Shown here in pieces: positions 26,165-41,078 of a DNA stretch of 64,000 nucleotides (position 1 is its first letter; the number at the start of each line of letters is the position of its first letter). Below the pieces are notes generated by a model, which was not told the DNA's origin, did no database searches, and saw only the letters and a program-made list of their open reading frames with translations. The stretch is from the NCBI RefSeq assembly GCF_010389155.1, contig NC_057761.1, positions 59,332,587 to 59,396,586 on the forward strand, written 5' to 3'. Both the position numbers and the translations under genes were made by a program. The stretch is from Erigeron canadensis (taxonomy: Eukaryota > Streptophyta > Magnoliopsida > Asterales > Asteraceae).

Positions 26165-29100
26165 TTACGCTTCCTCTCCCTTTTCTAGAAGTGATTCCGA
26201 ACCATGACTACTTCCCCAAGCTTTCTCCTTCCATATCGCCTCTACTTCCTCAAAAGTCAACCCTTTGGTCTCGGGTACAAACATAAACACGAACCCAAAA
26301 GCCAGAACAGCAATAAAAGCCAAAATCAAGAAAGTCCAATCAGTTCCAACAGCATCAGCAACTGAAAGAAAACTTTGAGCTACTATTAAGTTTGATATCC
26401 AGTTTACAGTGGCGGACATTCCGCTACAAATTCCTCTATAAGACTCGGGATATATTTCCGAGTTCACAGTCCAAGGAACCGGGCCCATACCCGGAGCAAA
26501 ACATGCAATATAAAGGGCTAGACCAAGAACTGCCATCCAACCCACATTGGCAACACCTGATGATTCGAGGAAGAATGCCGCTGAGAGGAGTATTAAAGAG
26601 AGAATTACGCCGAATAAGCTGCTCAGGGCCAACTTTCGGCGGCCGAAATGGTCAATTAGATTGATTCCAACGATTGTGCCTGCTGCATTCATTAATGCAA
26701 CTATGAGGGATAGCAGAAGGGCTAATTGGTTTGAACTGAAACCAGCCATCTGAACTATGGTTGGACTGTAATACATGACAGTGTTAATCCCCGTAAACTG
26801 TTGAAATGCCTGCAAATTGACAAGTACATTAACAGCTATATATAGTACAACCAATATTTAGCACAATCATAGACGGCAATGTCAACCCATTAACTTATTA
26901 ATAGGTGTTTTTATCTCCAACAAGTTAAACATACAAAAAGTTATATAGCTAAAAGGAAAAGGCTCAAAGGGCTTGCAAAGGGGTTGAAAGTCATAAAAAA
27001 GAAAATAATCTTGAATCACTCAAAAATATTAGATTATTGTTAAGAAAAAAAAACTTTACTGATCCAAATGGCAAGCTATCATTTAAGAAACTACTCCCTC
27101 TCTTTGGAAAATTTATTTTTGGTCAACCAAACCAGTACCAAATGGTTACCTGTTTTGAACCAGCCTATTTTGACTCTTGACCCAACCTTTGTGCCACAAC
27201 AGTAAAGTACAATAGATTTTACACCTCTCTAAGCATACCTGGAGGCCAGCTCCAGCAATAAATGCAAGTCTTATTTCTTTTATTCTGAACACATCCAGGT
27301 AACTGATGGCAATCTTGCGTTGGTTTTCTTCTTCTAACGCATTAGCAAGCTGGTCAAGTTCCTCATCTAACCGATATGGATCATAAATTTTTGACAACAC
27401 GACAATGGCATCGGATTTGCTCTTCTATATAACATGAGAAACACCATTAGATATGAAATATAAAAAAGAGGAGAGAAAATATGAAAACAAGGTAACCAGA
27501 GAAGGTGTTCAAGTTCAGAAGCTACAACCGAGTCAAGCTTTTATCGACTAATTCGAGCTTTTCTAGTAACGCTCTAGCCATCTTATATCATTATCGAGCT
27601 CTGCTCAAGCCTACATCATAAAGGCTTGTTGAGCTATTGGCCCGAGTTAGAGCTTAGCCATTTGAGTCGAGTGGTTTGAGCTCGGATTGACTCGTTTGCA
27701 GCCCTAGTTTAGATCCCATGACCGTTTACTAATCTAAAGATGAAACTTGAATGTAAACTTTTGTAACTTTACCTTCATGTACAGCCAGCGTGGAGACTCA
27801 GGCAACAATAGCATCAAGAAAAACTGAATAATAGCTGGCACTGCAGCTACTCCAAGCATCCACCGCCATGTCCCGGGAACCTGTTTCAGCAAAAGTCTAC
27901 AATGAGATCAGAATGTTTTATCTAAAATAATTCATGTCAATTTTTTGGGAAGATATTTAGGCAAAAAGACATGTGTGGGCTACCCTCTTTTAGGCCACTT
28001 ATTGATTAAGATTCAAGCAAGCTGCGCTTATAGGAGAAAGAAAGACGGCAGGAAACTCGAGTCATTAATTCGTATGATAAGAAAACAATATCCCAAAAGT
28101 TTTTCCTTAAGGTTAATAGGCAGAAAAAATATTCCCTTCCCCCTATAATATAAATGAAGTGTTCTCTTTTCATCTTTTAGCAAAGTCTATCTATTGAACC
28201 ACCTTTTTGCATATTTGGCAATGGCTTATATATACTGATAGCATATAGCATATATAATATATTTTAGTTCAAAAAATTCTCCTTGTGAACACTCCCATTT
28301 ACTTATGTTCTATTATTCTGGGATGGAAGGAGTAATGGTAAATAAAATTAATGACGCAAGAAAGGGTTCAATAGCAATAACTATCAGGGGGGGAATTAGA
28401 GAGTGATTTTGCCTCCTTGAGAAAACTTTATTATGCAAGCAGGGCCCAGCTCAACCTTTAAGCCGCTTCCTTGAAAGTTGAAGCTGCACAACCAAACCTT
28501 GCCTGTTTATCAAAACAAAGTTGAAGTGCATATTTTCACACAAAATTTCGGATGTTCTGATCGAAAATATCACATTAAGCGGCTGGTCGATTAAAACTTT
28601 GGATCAAAAGTTACAGAAACTCTGTTTCAATATTTGCAACGTTAGCCTTTCAAGATTGGGACAGACATATTTTGGTAGTTAATATGTTCTGCTTATCTGA
28701 AAAGGAAAGTGCAATAGAACAAATTGTTCAAAAGTAGTTGTCATATTATACCAAAGTAGTTTCATGTTCTATTAAACTTTGCCAGAGGACTCAATAGGCA
28801 GTCTTAGAAGAAAAATATATATGAAAAGACAGAATTAGGCTGTGATCATAACAAAGAAAAAGTCAACAAGCTCGGATTGACAAGATATAACTTTCCATAA
28901 CTGAAAAAAAATAAAAAATAATTGATTAAAAAAATACATACTCTGTTCTAGCTGTGAGGTCTCATATTAGTCATCCTATGCCAGTTTCAGCATATAAGCA
29001 TGCTTCATTCTTACAGATTGCATAGGATATGAAGGGGAAAGTGGGAACAACTCAAGGCTAGGAGAACCGTAGAGCTTTAAAATTGCCGACGATAATGTGA

Positions 29101-31220
29101 AAAGGGGGCAAGTAGACATGCCGGCGGGTTGGGTAACAGATATAAACAGTTTATTTAATTTTAGTGGTCGTGTTGAGTATGAATAATATATTCAGTAATT
29201 CCAATCGCAATTGATTAAATTACATGATTTAAGAAGGTTTATGCAATTTGAATAAATTTGAGCAATTGGTAACCAGTTTTTAGCTATATTTATTTAACCA
29301 CTTTACTAGATAAAGGATTACTACCCAGCAATAAGGGGGTCAAAGTTGCCACCTGGTATATTGTCAAGTATTTAACTATGATAAAGGAAAGAGAATCCTG
29401 ACCTCTGTGAAAGCAAGATTAACAAGGTAAGAAAGAAACTGTCCACCAGTGATCATAAGCACGTTGGTGCTTACAAGACCACCCCGTATTTCAGATGGAG
29501 CTGCTTCTGCAATATACATTGGAGCAGTAACCGATGCAACTCCAACACCCAACCCAACTAAGAGCCTCCCAAGTATAAGTACATATGGGTCTGGTGCAGC
29601 AGCCATCACCAAAGAACCAACAGCAAAAACAACATCTGCAAGAAGAGTGGCTCGTTTACGCCCATATGCATCATTTATCCACCCACCAGCAGCAGCACCT
29701 ATCATTGCACCGACTAAAGCCATGCTAACAATCGTCTCCTGTATATACACCGTAAGAAATCGCTATAAAGGAAGGTGTTTAATAGACCTAGAAGTGGTAA
29801 GATGGGTGTGGCAGGTTAGGCGACAGTTAAACGCGGGTAAAATTCAATATGGGCTGAGCAAGGCAACAGGCATACACTTGATTGGAAATGAATTTATCAA
29901 TTTATAGTGGACCTTGTAAATAATGAAGCTTTGCAGCTATGAAGTGGTACTTAATGAACTCATACCTGTAAGAGACTACTTTTTTCGACCGCCTCAAAAT
30001 CATCACGGATGTACAGAAGGGCCCCAGATATAACTCCTAAATCATATATGTCAGCATAAAAAAAAAAAATCAATCAATATCCTCGGAAAGAACAATATGT
30101 TAATATGATGGACGTATATTATTGGTGGTATATAAGTCTGTGGACTAGGGGAGTCCAACACGACAAGTAGAAACGCAAAATAACACATTGATTAACTAAC
30201 ACCACAATAGAATCCATCAGTAAACAATCCCGTACCATATAATGACATCATAGTTCATACCAACAACCAAGATAATTATCCCAAGTAACACTCCAGCCCC
30301 TGAAGGCACATCAAATTTTTGCACATTAGTTGCAAAGTTTCGTTTTGCAACAAAAATTATTTTCTTTTCAATTTTATACTGAAATTTTTAAGCTTTTCAT
30401 TAGGGGCAAAGATTACTATTTTAATGAAAACTTAAACTAAAATTTCTAAATATCTCATCTCTATAATTTACAAAATAGAATGAACCGAACACGCCTACTA
30501 GCCAGCACACACCAATAGTAACCGACTTAAAATGAAAGTAAAAGAAGCTGTAAGAATAAGACAAAAAGATCAATATCAACTAAAGTCATCCGTGTGAAAA
30601 AAGAAAAAAAAATAACAATCATCTGGATCTTTTGGCAATCCACCACTAACACCGACATACCTTAACGGCTTAACCGAAAGATATAACTTGTAAAGTAACT
30701 CAAAAACAAGATAATCACATCCTAAATGATGTGGACATAATGCTCTATTGTCTGGACAAACCAAAATTAGAAAAATATTTAGTACTAACATAAACCACAA
30801 AATCCATTCATTGGAATAACAAAGAAAGAACACAATAAGAAATGAATTAAAAAACAACTTCTTTTTTATGTACCAAACCACATCCTAAACCAGTATAGAT
30901 ATATGTATATGACTATATGTACATAACCACAGCCCTAAGTCAAAGACCTGCCCTCCCGGGTAATCTGAACAAAAAAATCCCTGATCGGATTACCCATTAA
31001 TATGTATATGTATAGATGTATTTATAGATATATCATATATGAGATGATTGAAGAAAGAGGGAGTATTTAATAAATTACCAGTATCGTAACCAAAAAGAAG
31101 ACCACCAATACCAGCAACAACAGTCAAACCCAAAACATATGAATTACTAAAATAAGTAATTTTCTTATCAACACCGGCATCTATATACCCTGAACTCCCT
31201 GGAAACGATTCTATCGTCAT
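26165..31220 (-). CDS. INT1: Inositol transporter 1-like (tonoplast myo-inositol/H+ symporter)
   Basis: Major-facilitator sugar/inositol transporter closest to Arabidopsis INT1, which exports myo-inositol from the vacuole with protons. Coding exons in transcript order are 31079-31220, 29966-30036, 29403-29738, 27773-27880, 27239-27424 and 26165-26809. Frames join without gaps to give 495 residues (Arabidopsis INT1 is about 509). Landmarks are [12 protein letters not shown] in TM1, [13 protein letters not shown] and [10 protein letters not shown] (the MFS loop signatures), [44 protein letters not shown], and the closing [13 protein letters not shown]. The C-terminus lacks the long cysteine-rich extracellular loop of INT2/INT4-type plasma-membrane members, which supports the INT1 assignment. 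Two introns exceed 1 kb; intron 4 contains a possible MITE. The start is the first Met and lies 40-80 bases downstream of TATA-like runs. Confidence 0.93.
27516..27706. mobile_element. Possible hAT-type MITE in a transporter intron, about 190 bp
   Basis: The left end AGCTACAACCGAGTCAAGC and the complement of the right end, GGGCTGCAAACGAGTCAA, form an imperfect inverted repeat. The interior is full of GAGCTC/CGAGC motifs. The GGGCTGCAAACGAG terminus is common in plant MITEs. No target duplication was identified. Confidence 0.45.
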
Positions 31221-31259
31221 CTTTCGTTCTCACCTTCCCTTTCTATTTCTATTCAACAA

Positions 31260-31303
31260 TATATATATAGGCCCCCTCACCCACTACTGTTTATATATAT
31301 AAA
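31260..31303 (-). promoter_or_regulatory. TATA-like region of the inositol transporter gene
   Basis: Two TATA-like runs on the minus strand: CTATATATAT at 31260-31270 and TTTTATATATATAA at 31291-31303, 40 and 80 bases before the ATG. The farther one leaves room for a leader and is the better candidate. Confidence 0.4.
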
Positions 31304-32399
31304 AAAAAACAATCTCACTCACGCAATTGATCAAACACTTGGAGTGCAGAAATAAACAACCAGCAAAAGATTCAATCTTTTTTTGTGGGTGTCACGTATT
31401 TTTCAATAAAGTATTGTTCTTTTTTACGAGTAGTTTTTATAGAAACCCAGTTGTGGTATCAAGCAATAAACAGCAAATTGGGTGGGTTTATCAATAATGA
31501 AATTTGATTATCATCTAAGATTATAAATCTTGAAATGATGAAAATCTATATAAGGAAAATGTGAGAATTTGACTAGTAGTGGTAGAATAAGTTTTCCAAA
31601 AAATTTTGTGAGAATTGGAATGAATGCCAAGAATCGATTTTTAAAGATATCCGTGAATGGGAAGTTATCTAAAGTCACAAGCGGGTGACTCACCTTTATA
31701 TTTTTTGCTTTTAGCTTTTATCATTTTTCTTTTTAAACTAGTGTTATACCTGGCCAATTTTAACTGTTTTGCTACTTGAAAAAAAGGTCAATCTACTAGC
31801 TGATAAACAAAAGAAAAATAAAACAAACGAAAACAAACAAATGACATCGGCTTTTTAAAGCGTTTGCTTTTATGAGCGGCAGAGCGGGTTAAGAAAATCA
31901 CAAATTTATGGGCGATAAAAAATATTGAAAACCAGATGTTTAACAAAAGTGTATATACTAAAACCATAATATTAAAAAGAGAACAAATGAAAAAAAAAAT
32001 ACGCAAACCAAATGAAAATTTGTAAAAACAAATGGTACATGTGAAAAAGATATAAAAACAAAAATGTTTAAAAAATACAAACGAATATATAATGTAACAA
32101 AAAAAACAAAAAAAAATTGGATAAAAAACAAAATGTATATCATTTGAATAAAGTATATAGCATTATAAAAAGTTACAAAAGAACAAAATGTAAAGTGTTG
32201 AAAAAGATATACAAAACAAATGTTAAAAAAGATTTAAATAGAACCCCACAAATTATATAAGGTTACAAATAATAAAAACAATTAGGAAGGGTAAAAAATA
32301 AAAAGAAGAAAAACTGAGGGGGCAAAAAAGAATAAGTAAAAAAAGGGAGCAAAGTATAAAACAACATAAACTAAAGAAAAAAAAAAGAGAATGAGAGGA
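31304..32399. other. Gene-free A-rich stretch
   Basis: Upstream flank of the transporter, then from about 31,900 a purine-rich block of AAACAAAT/GAACAAAATG-type imperfect repeats. Long minus-strand open frames here are low-complexity Phe/Ile strings and are not genes. Confidence 0.5.
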
Positions 32400-32472
32400 G
32401 GGGGGGGGGGGGGGGGTTTCAAACCCATGACCCTCCGCCCCAAAGATCACCACTCAAAGCACTGGACCAAAC
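32400..32472 (-). repeat. SINE-like tRNA-derived head with a G17 run
   Basis: On the minus strand TGGTCCAGTGCTTTGAGTGG (A box-like) is followed by GGTCATGGGTTTGAAACC (B box-like) and then a 17-base C run (G on plus, 32400-32416). The head looks like a tRNA-derived SINE. The 3' end and target duplication were not located. Confidence 0.45.
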
Positions 32473-32487
32473 ATAAACATTGTTTTA

Positions 32488-32846
32488 TCTATACTATTAT
32501 ATAAAACTTATAACCCCTATATTGAAAGTTTACAAAAATGGACATGCAAATTAACTAATTACCCTTAATGAATTATATCTATACTACTATATAAAAATTA
32601 TAACCCATATGTTGAAAGTTTACAAAAAAGGACATACGAATTGACCAATTTACCCTTAATAAATTAAATCACTACCAACTTTTGCTATTAAATTATACTA
32701 TTAGTCTCTTATATTATAAAAGATCTCTATTATCCTCATTTAAATAAAATACTTTTACATCAATTACATATACTATTTGACGCCTCTACCATCAACATCC
32801 GTCGCACGGCCATTATCGCCGTCGCATTGCACGGATACCATACTCG
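32488..32846 (+). mobile_element. Non-autonomous Helitron with a duplicated 5' terminus
   Basis: A|TCTATACTATTATATAAAAC at 32488 begins a 90 bp segment that is repeated at 32578 (A|TCTATACTACTATATAAAA). Each is followed by ATAACCC, GTTGAAAGTTTACAAAAA-like and ACCCTTAAT blocks. The 3' end has a CCGTCGCATTGCACGG hairpin and then CTCG|T, one base off the expected CTAG. There is no coding capacity. Confidence 0.65.
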
Positions 32847-32849
32847 TAT

Positions 32850-34990
32850 TTGACAAATCATATATTTATGTGTACACTGCAGAAGGTGATAAAAACCACA
32901 CGCAAATTCTCTTTAAATAGGGCATAATTTCTATTTTTCTATGTAGTTAATTACACTCAATCTGGTACCTAACATCATCCATCACCCATGCCCATAGGCC
33001 ATAACTAAAGATTAGGTATCTAATTTGAAACTTTCCTACATGGCGGGGCCAGTTATGGGATGTCAATCAGGTCAAGTTTGGATGGGCAAATTTGGATTTA
33101 TACATGGTAAATTGAGAATTTTCAATGTTAATTGATCAAGAGTATTTTATTTTATTTAAATTTTCAGTATTGTTTTAAAGTCACATTATTTATTTTTCCT
33201 ACACTTTACTATGAACAGGCAACACACTCGTTATCAACAATATTACAATTTTCACTTCATTCTCAATATTTTTAAAAAAAAATAAACAAATCATCTTTGA
33301 TGCACCTTCTCCCACCCTTTCCCCCATTCTTCAGGTTCTTTTAAAATTACATGCTCTAATATTCATTCATTTAACGTCATTGTGATATCCATAAATATTG
33401 AATTGGGTCGAGTGTATGTTTATCAGGTATACAGTATACTTACCATTGGCATGCATAGTTTCGTCGAATCATAAAAATAAAAGCCTGTATGATGTAATCT
33501 AAAGTTTGGTGTTAGTATTATCATTGTATAACAAGTACGTATGTGTGAATAATATTATTAATCATTATGGGATTATTTTTCTAACTAGTAGATTTTCCGT
33601 ATCTACATAATAAAACAACAGGGCATATATATGCAACCCATACACTTATGTTAAATGTTTCTTATATCATAATCAATTTTACGGAATAGCTAGGGGTTCA
33701 AATACAAATTTATATAAAGATTACCTTAAATTAAGAAATTCTGTTTAAACTTTAACGGGTTTAACTACATCTATATAACTCTGCGCGCCTATATTGATAG
33801 CTAACATTTTGAACCTTTATAAATTAGATAGATACATCGATCATAATTCATTTGTTGCCAAACATACTAATATGTTCCTTTCAAGGGTCATTATCAAGTA
33901 ACTTGTCATGGTCTATCAATTTATATCATTTAGTAACCTTTAGGTAGGTGCCACGATTACAAAAATATTAATTCTTACATAGAAAAAAGAAACGTTGGAT
34001 TTAACACTTAAACACATTACTTTATTCAAAGCAATAAAAGTAACGAAATGTTCACATAATAGACTCGTTATACCAAACCAGCTAATTAAAATCAATAATA
34101 GACTCGTTATATTAGATTATGAATTTAATCTTATGTAACATTTATGAATAAAAGAATGCAACCATCTTAATTTTTTTTTGCCGCAAACATACTAATGATA
34201 TTAAATAATCTAGCAACCTTGTTGCGGCCAATAAATTTTCATTTTTTCATAAAATAATACAGCAAGCTTTAGTTTGGTGCCACAAGACTCCAAGAGTACA
34301 AGACCCAAGTTTTTAACTTTAAAGTTTTAGATTAGCAAACTGACCACACACGTGTAATGCAGATAACGCTACAAGTTATGGGGCATTGAAAGGTACTCGC
34401 CTATTTGGTTTGGGGCCATCACTTTTTTGTTAGGTAGTGTGTAGTGTGATTCGTCCACAACCGTCCATCTATTGTACCACGCTCTTTTGCCGTTAGATTG
34501 TCTCCATCACTGATGACGTGGCGGATAGAATGCATGGCTCACATTCATTTTCGCATATTGATTTCGATTTCGATTTCGAGTATTGTACGTACAAGCTAAT
34601 TTGCATACACGTGGATGAATATCCAATGTGTTTGCGTTGTTTGTTATAGTTTCCAACGTTTTATTTTAAGCAACATAATGACTTGTGTCGACAAGAAATT
34701 ACCAAACGAGCTTTAAATGAATCCTCCAATCATTTTCTTTTTCGTTTTGTACATATGTTTGTCTTTTGAATTTTGCCTGTCTTGGAAAAATGTCATTTTT
34801 TCACAAAAATAAAAGAAAAAGTTCCTATAGGTGTTTTTAAAAGTCAATAGACCAATAAAACACAAAACTTCAAGTAACAACGCTACATGACATGATTCCT
34901 TCGTTATTTTCCACCTTTTATCACACTTTATTTGATGTTTCCTTACTTCCTTTTCACATATTATATTATTAAATAAAGTTATATTATATA
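32850..34990. other. Gene-free AT-rich stretch
   Basis: No exon or RNA gene was recognised. A minus-strand open frame at 34713-35060 has no family features. Confidence 0.45.
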
Positions 34991-34991
34991 A

Positions 34992-35132
34992 GAGCATCCA
35001 TAATGAAAAAAACCTTTTGAAAGCTTTTTTCTTGCCACCTATATACTTTATTAACTTCAAGCTCTTAAAAAAGTGTTCACTCCAATGGGAAAGCTTTTTC
35101 TACCTCAATGGTATCAACCCATTACAAAGACT
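34992..35132. mobile_element. Degenerate Tourist-like MITE candidate
   Basis: TAA|GAGCATCCATAATG at the left resembles the Tourist-like terminus at 17198. The right side ends CCATTACAAAGACT, like the right end of that element (CCATTACAAACACTG). The target duplication on the right is not preserved. Confidence 0.3.
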
Positions 35133-35390
35133 TTTTTCCACAAAATAAGTCTTTCATCAAATATCATTGAAAATGCCGTAAGTTCTAAATTATTTTAACT
35201 AAAATGAATATGGGCCAAGATTAAGTGATATAAAAACAACTAATTCATTTTGACTAATCTCTAGTCCTAAATTAGCATTGCACTATTAAATGGTACAAGT
35301 TAAAGATATTGTTTAGCTTGCTTTCCATAAGTCCATCCACATTCTATGTTCTGTTTCCGTGATCCATTTACTCTGACATTTTTTTTATGT

Positions 35391-39154
<3,764 letters not shown>

Positions 39155-41078
39155 TGATGATGATGGTGACGATTTATTTGATGATGGTTTTTGAAATAAT
39201 GCAATTAAATTTTGAATGATGGATGGGGGTTGCAAGCAAGAACAAAAGAGGTTAGGGGATTATTTTTTTTGTTGGTGATATTACAAATCACATTTTGAGA
39301 GATTGGAAAAACCCTAACTTTATGGTGCAATTCTGGATTTAATGGTGATTAATTAGAGATTGAGTTTCCTTTGTGGTGATTTATCATCAACATGTACATG
39401 GTTCCGTTAATTTTGGCACATCTTGCAACAATAATAATATGCGATTTGTTAACCACGGACATTGGTTAATATAATAATATATGTATTTAATAAACTAAGA
39501 TAGTGTTTATGTAGCGACTTAATTAGAAAGTCGTGCCTTAATAAAAAATATTTAATCGATTATAGTCACTAAAAGTGTTTTCTTTTTTACTTAATAAACA
39601 AAAAAATATTTGTAAATGGTAATTTTAACCAAACAGGTCCTAAATGGTAATTTTTTGAATGAATATTGAGTAAAAAAATGGTAATTTTTCTTTGGGCTTG
39701 GGCCTTCAACTGCTGCCACAAGTAAAGCCCACTACAGAAAAAGGGAGAAAAGATAAACTATTCCTGTACTCCTTAATAATTTGAATAAAAGCCCACTACG
39801 ATTTGTGAGTGCCCGACAAATACGAGATAAAAAGTTTTCAAAAGACCCATAAATAAAAGCAATGCAAAGGTGGTACTGTTCTGCCATATCTCAATTCAAA
39901 CTACCGAATGAATGAATAAAATCCTCACTCACCTTTGTTTTTCATATTTCCGTAGCGGGAAACTGCTCATACTACTATATACTCAGTATATGATGATATC
40001 CATTTCATATTTCTATAGTGGGAAGTTACTCATACTACTATTGTGAATCTGTGATATATAATATCCGTCGACATATATGGCCTGAGCAAGCAAGCTTGCT
40101 AGCATAATCGATCAGGTATCAGCCGTATCACTTATCATTCAATGTGACTCCCCTAGTCGTAGCAGTTACTTTCATTTTTTTTGTTTTTATCTCTACTTAA
40201 TTTCATAAAAACCAACCTGGTTGTTGGTTTTGAGATCGGTTGGTAGAATTAAATTAAATTTGTATAGGAGATCAAAAATAAATAAAATTAAATTGGATAA
40301 ATGACCCAGCATACATTCATACGTATAGTAGATACATAGCTAATGTAGTTTTATCTTCCAAATTTAATGTCTAATGTCTGTTCAGGAATGACGTAATTTT
40401 GGTATGATTATTAGAGAAATTGCTAGCAAATACAGCCAAGTTTTGTGATAGCTGTTCAAATTACTTTTTTTGTTCTGTTTCTTCAAAACTTAACAACTTC
40501 TGTTTTTTTTTTCTCTCTTCTTTTGATTAAAAGTGTCATTAGGATAGTGTTAAAGCAAATATTATGGGATGATAAAACTTGCATATACTTGAATTCTAAA
40601 AAAACAAAGTGCTTCTAAAGTGAAGTTTGATGCTAGCAGTTTTTTCAAGCAAATGAATTTTGATAAAAGTATAAGATAGGGTTTGTATAAATCAAGATGG
40701 ATTTCTAAAAAAGTGTCGACATAAGCACGTATTCTTCTTACCCAATTGTTTAAAGCTCCTAATTTGACTTCTTCAATTTAAAATCAGTTCAGGAATAAAT
40801 CTTGGTTGAAGGGGAATTTGTATAATTATTCTAAACTTTGTGACCATAGTGATTGAATTTAACAAATAGTTACTATATAACCTTTTCAAACATCATAGGT
40901 TCTATGACTAGCTAGTATGTGTTCAAATGAGTTCGATCCATATGCTTTGGTCCACAAGTTCGTCTTTTTTTACATACACAAGAATGTTGGACTGTTGTTT
41001 GTAATTTAATTTTGACGGTCTTTTGATTACTTTGGACGGTTTTCCCTGATAATTATTTAAATCACAGTGTCAATCCTC
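39155..41078. other. Intergenic region between divergent genes
   Basis: Shared upstream region of the minus-strand kinase and the plus-strand gene at 41079. At 39945-40045 a roughly 65 bp segment with TTTCATATTTC, GGGAA and CTCATACTACTAT is imperfectly duplicated in tandem. No other element is clear. Confidence 0.4.

Noticed and set aside
32253..32453. Minus-strand open frames over 31788-32453 rich in Phe, Ile and Ser
   Set aside because: They are translations of A-rich and poly-G low-complexity DNA next to a SINE-like head.
41067..41078. Start of the 601-residue protein at 41067
   Set aside because: The codon there is GTG; the first ATG in frame is 41079. A spliced upstream exon is possible but unproven.
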